This document shows, in pieces, positions 27,191 to 38,800 of a stretch of 64,000 nucleotides of DNA. Numbering within the stretch: position 1 is the stretch's first letter; every line of letters begins with the position of its first letter. A program made the position numbers and the translations under genes. Under the pieces are notes generated by a model that saw only the letters and a program-made list of their open reading frames with translations, made no database searches and was not told the origin of the DNA. This DNA comes from Drosophila persimilis (taxonomy: Eukaryota; Arthropoda; Insecta; Diptera; Drosophilidae): positions 1,798,001 to 1,862,000 of the forward strand of contig NW_020825324.1 of NCBI RefSeq assembly GCF_003286085.1. The letters run 5' to 3'.

Positions 27191-29893
27191 GTGAGAGTGA
27201 GAGATGGCTGTAAAGGGAGCCTGCCTGAGGCGTGAGTTTTTTTTGTTTTTTTTTTTTTGGACTGGGCCAACATTTCATGTTTCGTTTTGATTTCGTTAGC
27301 CATTTCTTGTTTGGGTTTTGTGTGCTTTTCTTTTGCTTTAATAAAGCGAAAGCGCAACGCCGCCGCGCAATGCGATTTGCAACAAAAACGAGTCCACGCC
27401 ACCACAAAAAAAGCCAAATATGTAGTGAAAAAAAAAACAGACTGAATAATTGATTCGATTGATTGATTGATTGAATGAATGAGTTGGGGAGTGGACTGGA
27501 GTGGAGTGGACTGGACTGGACTGGCAAGTGGTTGTTAAAGTGAGTGACGACAGTAATTGGTTGCCAATTCCATATGCATGAGAGCGAGCACGAGGAGTAG
27601 AAAAGGGAGTTTCGTATGCTATGCAGGCGTCAGGAGCCGCTGGAGTGTGGTGAAATGATCAGATCAGCGCGATCAGTTCGGCTGCTGTGGTGAAGTGAGG
27701 GATTTGTGATGCTTTGTGGTGAAATCGGACGAAAGCCCTGCCGCTGCCTCTGCCGCTGCCGCTGCCGCTGCGCTTTCGAATCAAACAGATAGACGCTGGA
27801 GTGCGTGTGCGTGTGCGTGTGTCTGTGTGCGTGTGGAGGTGAGAAGGAATATCTTGACACCTGGAATGCGTGTAAAAGTGGGAAGGAAAGGAATCGATGA
27901 CATTGAAATACCTGTGGAGGTGACAATCATCGCATTCGGATGACCTCTCAAATAGCTGCGGAGGTGAGAACTTCATTCGGATGACAATTGATCAGGGGCT
28001 TTGTCGTGCCTCCTGCTTGCATTCGAGACGCGTTGAGATTGTGATTGAGATATCTTCAACTTATTTAGTATGCAACAGCCATGTTCAGCGCAAAAATGTA
28101 TACCCAGAAAAGTAGCTATAAAATGGCGCATAAAAAAGTGATTTCCCTGCTTTTAAAAGGGGTATTCCCAACTTTTATACAACTTTTGCCACATTCGGGC
28201 ACAAATAAAAATTTTAAGAGTACAAAATTTGAAAGCCCATTATACGCTTCAATTGGGCCAACAAAAACAACAAAAAGAAAACAAAAACAAAAATTCCTTT
28301 TCCGGCAGTCGACCGGCGCCATTTTGTTTGTGCGCCATTTTCCGACACGATTTTTGCCGTAAAGCACTTTCAATTTGATGCCCAAGTTGGTCTCTTTTTT
28401 TTTTTATATGCTTTTATGCGGCCATTACCGCAGCAACGCCCCCAAGCCGCAGGCCCCAACCTCCGGGTAAAAGCCCTCCAAAAGTTGATGGAATTACATT
28501 TAACGGAATAAAATGACGACGAATGGCCGAGAACATAGAAATTGATAGTTTTTGACGGTGAAATTTGAATAAAATTTGGGCATTCGTGTAATGGAAAGCC
28601 ACATAAACAAAATGTTTCGAATTTTGATGAAATAATCGTGCCATCACATCAGATGGGTAGGCGATCAGGGGAGGGGGGGGCCAGGTGTCTTTCCCGGACT
28701 GCGCATTTCCGTCGTTTTAATCCTTTAATGTGCCCCAGCCCTGCTGCTCCTACTGCCTACTGTCGGGACAGGATGTGCACCATCTGTGTCCCGTCGCTCG
28801 CCAAATCCATTATTATTATTATTTCTCTTTTTTGTGCATCATTTTTGCACGCCGGTTGCCGTCAGTATGGGATCCCAGGCAGTAGGCGGCTCATTGTTTG
28901 CGGTGTTAATATTTGGCGTCTGGCACCCAACAGACAGGAGGAGCAGCATCCAGCTACAGGACGGAGACCAAAACATCAGCAAACACACCGAGCAGAACTG
29001 TGGAGTGCAACAGGGACAACAGACAAACATCCAGGACACCTTCTCATCCTCATTTGGCAGAGGAGCAGGCAAGGCAGGGCAGGGTAGGGTAGGGCAGGGC
29101 AGGCCGTGTGCCATTTAATTGTCACTCTTTTTTTTTTTTTTTGCTGTTTGTCTCAGTGTCGCTGCTGTAGTTGTTGTAATGTCATTGCACTTTTTAGAGG
29201 CAGGGATGTTGCATGTGCCTGCAAAGGAATGGAAATATGCCAAAAATAGCTGCAGAATCTGTGGAAATATGAACAAAATTTAACCTTAACTGAAGCAAAT
29301 GTACATTCAAGTGAGAGGAATACTTTGAAAGGACACTTGGCTCTGTAAAATAACTCGAATAACAGGGAAAATAATGGATAAAGCAATGGAATGGAAAAAA
29401 ATACAATATTTAATTGGAAAAAGAGTCTCAGATTGGGTTGAGTGGCCAGAAATGGAGATTGCTTCAGAAAATGTATTAGATGATAAGATATTTACATAGT
29501 ATATGATATAAGAGAGGGAAAAACCCATTCGTGTACACTTGGAAATATCTTGAAATGTATTTTGAAAACAAAGAAAAATGCTAGAACCGCTAAGAATAAC
29601 AAAGACTAGCGGTCTAAAAGAAAACGTACATAATAGCTGGGAAAAATCCGATGGAATATTCAAACGAATACCTGAAAGCACACACAAGATGAGGGACTGA
29701 AAAGCGTAAATGGTAGTGTATGCTAGGGAAAAGCGTAACCTCAATAGACAAAAACAATGGGAATAAACAATATGCTCTAAGATGGCATTTGCTGTGAATA
29801 TGCCAAGTGATCTTGGGATTGAGATAAGCCCTCACAAAACTAAAAAAAAGTTAAGAACAAATTTTTGACGTGTTTCTTTATGTTTCATTACAG

Positions 29894-32800
29894 GATGTCC
29901 GATGCGCAGATCTAGCCATTAGTATACCCAACAATCCCGGCCTCGACGATGGTGCCTCGTATCGTCTGGACTATAGTCCGCCCTTTGGCTATCCGGAGCC
30001 AAACACAACCATCGCCTCCAGGGACATTGGCGATGAGATACAATTCTCGCGTGCCCTTCCCGGCACCAAATACAATTTCTGGCTTTATTACACGAATTTC
30101 ACGCATCACGATTGGCTCACATGGACGGTGACCATAACAACGGGTGAGTAATGGAAGGAAAACGGTGTTGCTTGCCAGCACTGGCTCTTTTGCAGTGTTG
30201 GTAAGCGAGCAGAACATTGCTGCTTAGACTGCCTTTGGTACAGTTCCGTCCAAAGGGACTTTCGCTAATAGTTTTTGGGGGGGAATATGAGAAGCATTGG
30301 CAGAGCAGACATTTGAGGATTAAGGCCTCCTTCCTCAGGTTGAGGGAATTCACATCACAAAAGATTAGGACCTCGTCCGCCAATGGCTTCTACTCTCCAT
30401 CTAATTGCCTTTTCCTGTTGTGTCCGACAGTGGCAGGACAAGTGAGAGAAAACTCTATCGATGAAACCAAATACACGACGAACGGTCTGCAAATTGCTAA
30501 TTGCAGTTCAATAGTAGGCCGCCCCCCGCCTTAACCATCGTCTGGGTGTTGCCTAATGAGCAAAACTCTGACTAAAGCCACTGCTGTTACACGATATCTT
30601 TTGTACCGCCGCGACGGCTTTGTGGCAATACCAGTGGGATGGATATTTCAGCAATGTACATTTGATAGCATGAAAGTCCAATGCAAGGAAGACATTCCAT
30701 TCCATTCAATTGTGGGGTTCCACCCGAATGGATTTACATACACATACACTCGGAAAAGTGGAACAGTAAAATGAAAACCATCCATATTTCAATTCAACAC
30801 ACATCGAAGATTTTAACCAAAAGGTCCTCTTTTTTTCAAAGCGGATCCCCAAATCACCCCAAATTTTAGTGTCTCCCGACTGTATGCATGAACGTGTAAA
30901 GGAACACCCGTACAAACCGTGTGAATGGCTCTCTTGCGCTCTACGAACAGTGTGAATGGCAAAACGCATCGGTTAAATGCGTATCGTGTGACAGTCACTC
31001 GAGCAACAGAATCAATTTGGCAAAAGAGAGTGAGAGCGAGCCAGTGGGAAGTTTGGGCGGAGGCGGGGGGAGTGTCTGAGCGGCCAACACCTGTCCCTTG
31101 GTGACCGACCACCAGCGGGTGCGAGCGGTAGAGAGAGTGGTCAAGGGAGACAGAGAAAAGGGCGTGGAAGTGCGCCTATAAAATGACCCAAGGGTATCGT
31201 TTGAATGAAATGGAAGTGGACCCAGCCCCCACGTGCCGCAGACAATCCACAAACAATCCTCCAGGGAGGGAAGGGGGGTGGTAGGCATTGGGAGGCCATC
31301 GGTGTTGTTGCTGGAATAACGAGAGCGAGGAGTGTCCACAGTCCCCACTGTCAAAGAAAATTCCAAGACAAAAACAAAGCAAAGCCGCGCGGAATGGATG
31401 AAAGTGAGAAGAAACGATCAAAAAGTATGTACATATGTACGTGTGTATACGTGTGTATACGTGTGTGTGTGTGCCGATGGCTTTATCGATCGACAGGCAG
31501 AAGTAAAAAAGCTTTAGCAGAGGGCGCTTTTGACAGCGAAAGCTTAGAGGGAGATTAGAGAGCGAGTGGGAGTGGGAGTGGGAGAGGGAGAGGGAGATTT
31601 CAGATTCGAGTTTCAAGTGGAAGCTGTCGCAGGAGCGGGTGGGCACGAGATAGAGGAAGAAATCCGACTGGAAGCGTAAGCTCTTCCTAGCCTAAAGCCT
31701 GGAATGGAAGTTTGAGTGGAAATAGACGCTGAGAGACGGACAAAAACAATGATTTTATTCAATTAATTCGTCACATTCGAAGAATGTGTCAGTGGGTTGA
31801 GTGCCAATCTACTGGTCTTCTGGTGGACTCATCTCAATCGCCTCCTGCTCGTGCTCCTGCTCCTGCTCCTGCTCTGCTGCTGGGATCTCAGTCTCGCTCT
31901 CAACTGATAGATCCGGAATCTCCTGTGGCAACCGCTGCCAAAGGTACTTGCTGTCCAGGTCCTCCAGTCGCTGGGACTCTTCGTCGTGCTTCTTCAGCAA
32001 CATTTTCGATACCATTATCTCGTGCACCAGAAAGACCACCGGAATGGCGACAACGGCCAGGGACAAGGCCACGTAGAGAAAGAATATTTTTGACCAATCG
32101 AACATGGTGGACTAATTTTGTTGGTTACGAAATTTTCGAATAGGGGATAGGGAGTTTGTTTAGAAAACTATGAATGAAGTATATGTACTACACAACTATA
32201 CAACGGAGTCTTGACTGATCGGTCAAGGGGAGTAAGATATACATATACTGAATGAGTGGATGGGATTGTTTAAGCTATGCTTGAGAGACCCAGATCTACG
32301 GGCTTTTCCTACTCCTGAGACCCATGGGTATGAGCCTAGACTTGAAGCCTAGACTACTTCAATTCTCTTTGGGAGTATCCTTCGTCTCTCGGTTTCGTCT
32401 GTTTGTCAATGCCTTGGGCAGCTGTCGTCGATCCGAAGAATCCAACAACAAAATACACACATCCAACCAAGAGCAATCTGTGTTGGAAGGATTCTGTCGC
32501 TTCCTTCAGATGGGAATAGAGCTCGAGATTAGGGACTAGCCTGAGAGAGCGGCAAGTAGACACATCCAAAGGGATTTCTCTCGTCTCAATTGATGCATAA
32601 TTTGTGCCTGTAATTCCTTTTTCCAGCACCCGATCCACCATCGAATCTGTCAGTGCAGGTGAGGAGCGGCAAGAATGCCATCATCCTGTGGTCCCCGCCC
32701 ACCCAGGGCAGCTATACGGCATTCAAGATCAAGGTGCTGGGCCTGTCAGAGGCCTCGAGCAGCTTCAACCGCACCTTCCAGGTGAACGACAACACATTCC

Positions 32801-35800
32801 AGCACAGCGTGAAGGAACTGACGCCCGGCGCCACCTACCAGGTGCAGGCCTACACGATCTACGATGGCAAGGAGTCGGTGGCCTATACGAGCCGAAATTT
32901 TACCACAAGTGAGTAATCGTCCTGTTGGTCCTTCCCCCCAGGTGGCAGTACCCCGGCCCGATAACTACCATTCGTTTGTTGTACTTTGGTGATGGTGTGA
33001 CTCAACCTTTGATTAACTTCTCTGTTTCCCCACGCTCTCATTGTAACTAAAAAACAAATGCCAATCTAATAACCAAACACACACACACAAAAACACACAC
33101 AAAAAACACACAAAAAGGTCGAAGGACGCGGCACAAAGAGTTGCTGGACATAAAGATCCTAAGAGGTAATGTTTTAAACCAACCAATGCAACCCATTCCT
33201 ATCTGCATGCCACACACAACTGGTGTTCCCCTTTGCACTCACTAGACCGTAAGTGAGGCACGTAACCCTGACCCCCAGCACCCCCCCACACACAGCGCCA
33301 GTGGCAGTCCCAATCCCAATCCCAATCCCAATCCCAGAGGCCTCAACAGCAAACTACTGACTAACCGGCATTGGTCTGGCACTGGTCCAAAATGTGCACG
33401 AAAATTCATTTTTAATCCGACAATTGCCAAACCGCAGTGCACTTTCTCCCAGAGACCACACAGTGGCAAAGCAACAGCCAACGGACCACAGCAAAGCAGT
33501 GTACATTCTGCAGTTTACACGTACAGTGGTCACTCCTGTTAGGTGGGATGTAGCAACTCGAACTCGTTCCAAAACCGCTTAAGGAGCATCAAATAATCAA
33601 AGAAATGCTAGGAGGAGGACTCTATATACTGTAGAGGCGTCCCTCATAATCAGGATAACCGATTAAAGTGCTTAAGAACAGTTCTTTAGAGATTCTTCTT
33701 TAATTCAACAAAAAACCAGTTGAAATATTTGAAGTGCCAGATATTCTGCTTTAGCGCACAGATAATTCTACGAATACATACAAAACAAACAGTTGCAAGT
33801 ATTTTATGTGGCGGCACACGTCCCTCGACAACAAGATACCAGTTTCCAGTGTTCTGAAGAACAGTTCTTAGATAATTTGTCAGAAATTTGTTGATCAGAA
33901 TGTGTAAAATAAATATAGTCTTGCAGCAGTGCAAGGATGACTCTTACAGGACTAGATATCTAGATATTTCATGAATTTGCCGACACTCTTTGGCACCATT
34001 TGAAGCACTTAGCGATGGTCTTTATTTCAAGAATATGTTTGCCAAGGACTACCAAAGTATTTTAGCCCCCTCCAAGCACTACAAATCAGAGTAATTTTGT
34101 AAACTTTAGATCTAGCTTAAGCACTAACATTTGCCTAAACTTTAACGCTTGCTTTACGTATAACACAAAAATGTTTCATTGCTGTAAGGAACTGAACCCA
34201 GTAGCATCTCAGTTGCATGATAACCACTGTACCCACTGCATCCCAAAACAGTCGAAAAGAAAGCACTAGAAACTAGAATATTCTGCAACAAAAACACACA
34301 ACAACAAGGCTCTAACACAAAGCAATCCTCTGCCATTGCCGAATATCAATCCCTACCGTCCCGCAGAGCCCAACACGCCGGGGAAATTCATTGTCTGGTT
34401 CCGTAATGAGACGACGCTGCTGGTGCTGTGGCAACCGCCATATCCCGCCGGCATTTATACGCACTACAAGGTCTCCATCGAGCCGCCGGACGCCAACGAC
34501 AGCGTCCTCTATGTGGAGAAGGAGGGCGAGCCCCCGGGACCGGCGCAGGCGGCCTTCAAGGGTCTGGTGCCGGGCAGAGCCTACAATATCTCAGTGCAGA
34601 CAATGTCCGAGGACGAGATATCGCTGCCGACGACAGCCCAGTATCGAACAGTGCCGTTGCGTCCGCTGAACGTTACCTTTGACCGGGACTTTATCACCTC
34701 CAATTCGTTCCGGGTGCTCTGGGAGGCCCCCAAGGGGATATCGGAGTTCGACAAGTACCAGGTGTCGGTGGCCACCACCCGCCGCCAGTCGACGGTGACA
34801 CGCAGCAACGAGCCGATCGCGTACTTTGACTTCAGGGACATTGCCGAGCCCGGCAAGACGTTCAACGTGATCGTGAAGACGGTGTCGGGAAAGGTAACCT
34901 CATGGCCAGCCACGGGGGATGTGACGCTGCGTCCGTTGCCGGTTAGGAATCTGCGAAGCATCAACGATGACAAGACCAACACGATGGTCATCACGTGGGA
35001 GGCGGATCCGGCCAGTACACAGGATGAATATCGCATTGTGTGAGTAAAAGGGGACCCGGCAGACACGTATGCACAAACGAATGCCAGAGCCCCTCGATCT
35101 CTTTTGATCTCTTATGAACACTTTTTTCCCTACCGCAGATACCACGAGCTGGAGACCTTCAATGGCGACACCAGCACCCTGACCACGGATCGGACACGCT
35201 TCACCTTGGAGAGCCTCCTGCCCGGCCGGAACTACTCTCTCTCCGTTCAGGCCGTGTCCAAGAAGATGGAATCGAATGAAACCAGCATCTTTGTGGTCAC
35301 ACGACCCTCTTCGCCCATCATTGAGGATCTGAAGAGCATTCGCATGGGTCTGAACATCAGCTGGAAAAGCGACGTCAACTCAAAGCAGGAACAGTACGAG
35401 GTCTTGTACTCGAGAAACGGGACGAGCGAGGTGCGAACTCTCATCACCAAGGAGTCGCGGCTGGTTATCAAGAATCTGCAGCCGGGCGCGGGCTACGAAC
35501 TGAAGGTCTTTGCCGTCAGTCATGAGCTGAGGAGCGAGCCGCATGCCTACTTCCAGGCCGTCTGTAAGTGGCCTCCAAAGCAGTGCCAGCTAATCCGCAG
35601 CTAATTTTTGAATCTCCCCGTGTATTCGCAGATCCCAATCCACCGCGCAACATGACCATCGAAACGGTGCGCAGCAATTCAGTTTTGGTCCATTGGTCGC
35701 CCCCAGAGAGCGGAGAGTTTACGGAGTACTCGATACGCTATCGGACGGACAGCGAACAGCAGTGGGTGCGCCTGCCCAGTGTCCGTTCAACGGAGGCGGA

Positions 35801-38800
35801 CATCACCGACATGACCAAGGGCGAGAAGTACACCATTCAGGTGAATACCGTCAGCTTTGGCGTCGAGAGTCCTGTGCCCCAGGAGGTAAACACGACAGTG
35901 CCCCCGAATCCCGTCTCGAATATCATCCAACTGGTGGACTCGCGCAACATTACGCTGGAGTGGCCCAAGCCGGAGGGACGAGTGGAGTCGTACATTCTGA
36001 AATGGTGGCCCAGCGACAATCCCGGTCGTGTCCAGACCAAAAATGTCTCCGAGAATAAGTCGGGTAAGGACCTATAGAGCTTTTCTTTTTGTTCTTTCAA
36101 TCTTTTTGTGGCACTCTGAACCCCATCTCTAATGGAAATATATAATGATAATGATTCTCTCCCACAGCTGATGATCTGTCCACAGTGCGTGTGCTCATTG
36201 GCGAACTGATGCCGGGCGTGCAGTACAAGTTTGATATACAGACAACATCGTATGGCATCCTTTCGGGTATCACCAGCCTCTATCCGCGCACAATGCCGCT
36301 CATTCAGTCGGATGTGGTGGTGGCCAATGGCGAGAAGGAGGACGAACGGGAGACGATCACCCTGAGCTATACGCCCACACCGCAGTCCTCATCGAAGTTC
36401 GACATCTATCGCTTCTCGCTGGGCGATGCCGAGATCAAGGACAAGGAGAAGCTGGCCAACGATACGGACCGAAAGGTTACCTTCACAGGCTTGGTGCCGG
36501 GACGCCTGTACAACATCACCGTATGGACGGTGAGCGGCGGTGTGGCCAGTCTGCCCATTCAGCGGCAGGATCGCCTCTATCCAGAGCCCATTACCCAGCT
36601 GCATGCCACCAATATCACGGACACAGAGATCTCGCTGCGCTGGGACCTGCCCAAGGGCGAGTACAATGATTTCGATATTGCCTACCTCACGGCCGACAAC
36701 CTGCTGGCCCAGAACATGACCATACGGAATGATATCACGATCAGCGATCTGCGGCCGCATCGTAACTACACCTTCACGGTGGTGGTGCGCTCCGGCACAG
36801 AGTCGTCGGTGCTGCGCAGCAGTTCCCCGCTCTCGGCGAGTTTCACCACCAACGAGGCCGTGCCCGGACGTGTGGAGCGTTTCCATCCGACTGATGTCCA
36901 GCCCAGCGAGATCAATTTCGAGTGGTCGCTGCCGTCCAGCGAGGCCAACGGAGTGATCCGACAGTTTTCGATTGCGTACACGAACGTCAACAATCTGACG
37001 GATGCCGGCATGCAGGACTTTGACTCCGAGGAGTCCATCGGTGTGATCAAGAACCTTAAGCCCGGCGAGACGTACGTCTTCAAGATACAGGCCAAGACGG
37101 CAATTGGCTTTGGGCCGGAGCGGGAGTACAGGCAAACGATGCCCATATTGGCGCCACCACGACCCGCCACCCAGGTGGTGCCCACGGAAGTGTATCGCAG
37201 CTCGTCCACGATACAGATCCGTTTCCGCAAGAACTACTTCTCCGATCAGAACGGACAGGTGCGCATGTACACGATCATTGTGGCCGAGGATGATGCCAAG
37301 AATGCCTCTGGGCTGGAGATGCCCAGCTGGCATGACGTCCAGTCGTACAGCGTGTGGCTGCCCTATCAGGCCATCGATCCGTACTATCCGTTTGAGAATC
37401 GATCTGTGGAGGACTTCACCATTGGCACCGAGAACTGTGACAATCACAAGATCGGCTACTGCAACGGACCCCTGAAGTCTGGCACCACATATCGCGTGAA
37501 AGTGCGCGCCTTCACGGGACCCGACAAGTTCACGGACACCGCCTATAGTTTCCCCATTCAGACAGGTAAGAGTCCCTATCCCCTAGCCCGCCCACCATGC
37601 ATACTATTCCTTAATCCATCTCTCGTTGTGTATTTAAACCATGTCTTGCGTTTGCATGTTCTATGTTAAAAGAACTGCTAAGCTCTCCGGGTAAGCCATC
37701 GAATTTAGGTGAAACTTTGGTTTTTTTTTTTAGTTTTTCTCTCTTGCATAAACCTTAGATGGCTTTTTCTTTGATTTGTTTACGTTTTCCAACTGAAATT
37801 CGTCACGAGTGTTCAAAATGTATCTACAAAGATTGTTAAACCAGGCGTTTCTTACAGTGTACGTACAGCAGCGCCCTTCGGCTGAGCTTGGGTGTCGCTT
37901 GGGTGTCGCTTGGGCCTGCCATTGCATATAAAAAGCCTCCACAGTTTTGAGAATCTAGTATATGACCTTTGATGTACCGTCTTACGCGTCGTACAGTAGC
38001 GCCCTTCGGCTGATTTATATATATACTAGACTTTTCTTAGCTGAATGTCTCTTAGAGTGTCTCTTGGAGATGTGATGACGTTTTCATCCAGTATTTCTTA
38101 CATTAAATTCTGCTCATTTCTATACTCTTCTGTTTACGTTATGTAATGCAGCAGCGCACCTCGGCTGCTCGTAGAATGCGGCGCTTAACAGGCTCTGGCT
38201 TGCTGTCGCTCGGTCCATAGACTGACTGCCTCTCATATTCTCATAATTGTAGTGGATATCTTTTCTTGGACCTGCGCGTCATCTGCAGTACTGTACCGTT
38301 CCGTTACTGCGGATAATTCTCCTAAAACTATCTTAAAATCCCTAAGCCTGTGATACGAAGTTTATTTCTTGGCGATATCCTTTTGTTTTCATGCCCCGCA
38401 ATCTCTCAGCACCTGCCACTAATGCTACGATTGTTGTTCCACCTTTAGATCAGGACAACACCTCATTGATTGTGGCCATCACTGTGCCACTGACCATTAT
38501 TCTGGTGCTGCTTGTGACGTTGATGTTCTATAAGCGACGGCGCAACAATTGCCGCAAGACCACCAAGGACTCGCGGGCCAACGACAACATGTCCCTGCCG
38601 GATAGCGTTATCGAACAGAACCGTCCCATTCTGATCAAGAACTTTGCGGAGCACTATCGTCTGATGTCCGCCGACTCGGACTTCCGTTTCAGCGAGGAGT
38701 TCGAGGAACTGAAGCATGTGGGTCGCGACCAGCCATGCACTTTTGCGGATTTGCCCTGCAATCGTCCAAAGAACCGATTCACCAACATCCTGCCCTACGA

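Larger units (their letters stand above)
18735..29893. other. Non-coding region up to the first Ptp10D exon found
   Basis: It holds CGATA-rich blocks, (GGAT)n at 24845-24872, (GGGAA)n at 26548-26589, GCC-GCT runs near 27741-27772, and a GAGA-rich candidate 5' UTR exon near 27030-27190. The exon at 29894 has a good acceptor (TTTCATTACAG). The signal-peptide exon of Ptp10D should lie here or further left; none was convincing. Confidence 0.5.
30144..32626 (+). other. Ptp10D intron holding the nested gene
   Basis: Intron with donor GTGAGT and acceptor TTTCCAG. It carries the nested - strand gene, a GT-rich run near 31440-31475 and GGGAGT/GGGAGA runs near 31570-31596. Nothing else is recognised. 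Confidence 0.7.
32909..34366 (+). other. Ptp10D intron holding the candidate cassette exon
   Basis: The intron has donor GTGAGT and acceptor CCGCAG. It contains CA/A runs (33078-33117), the candidate 48-nt exon, and an AATCCC hexamer repeat at 33309-33336. The remainder is unremarkable AT-rich DNA. Confidence 0.65.

Noticed and set aside
28773..28880. Possible Ptp10D signal-peptide exon (MCTICVPSLAKSIIIIISLF...)
   Set aside because: The hydrophobic run comes from an ATT repeat and no phase-0 donor follows in a good context.
34186..34252. tRNA-like stretch on the - strand (TAC-AGTGGTTATC and GGTTCAGTTCC resemble A and B boxes)
   Set aside because: No acceptor stem can be paired, and the B box deviates at a conserved position. 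At most it is a tRNA-derived remnant.
36129..36160. Alternative acceptors before the Ptp10D exon at 36168
   Set aside because: Only CCCACAG at 36161-36167 keeps the frame into the fibronectin repeat.
36389..37447. 352-residue - strand frame
   Set aside because: Antisense shadow of a Ptp10D exon. The + strand frame has the fibronectin III signature and matching splice phases.
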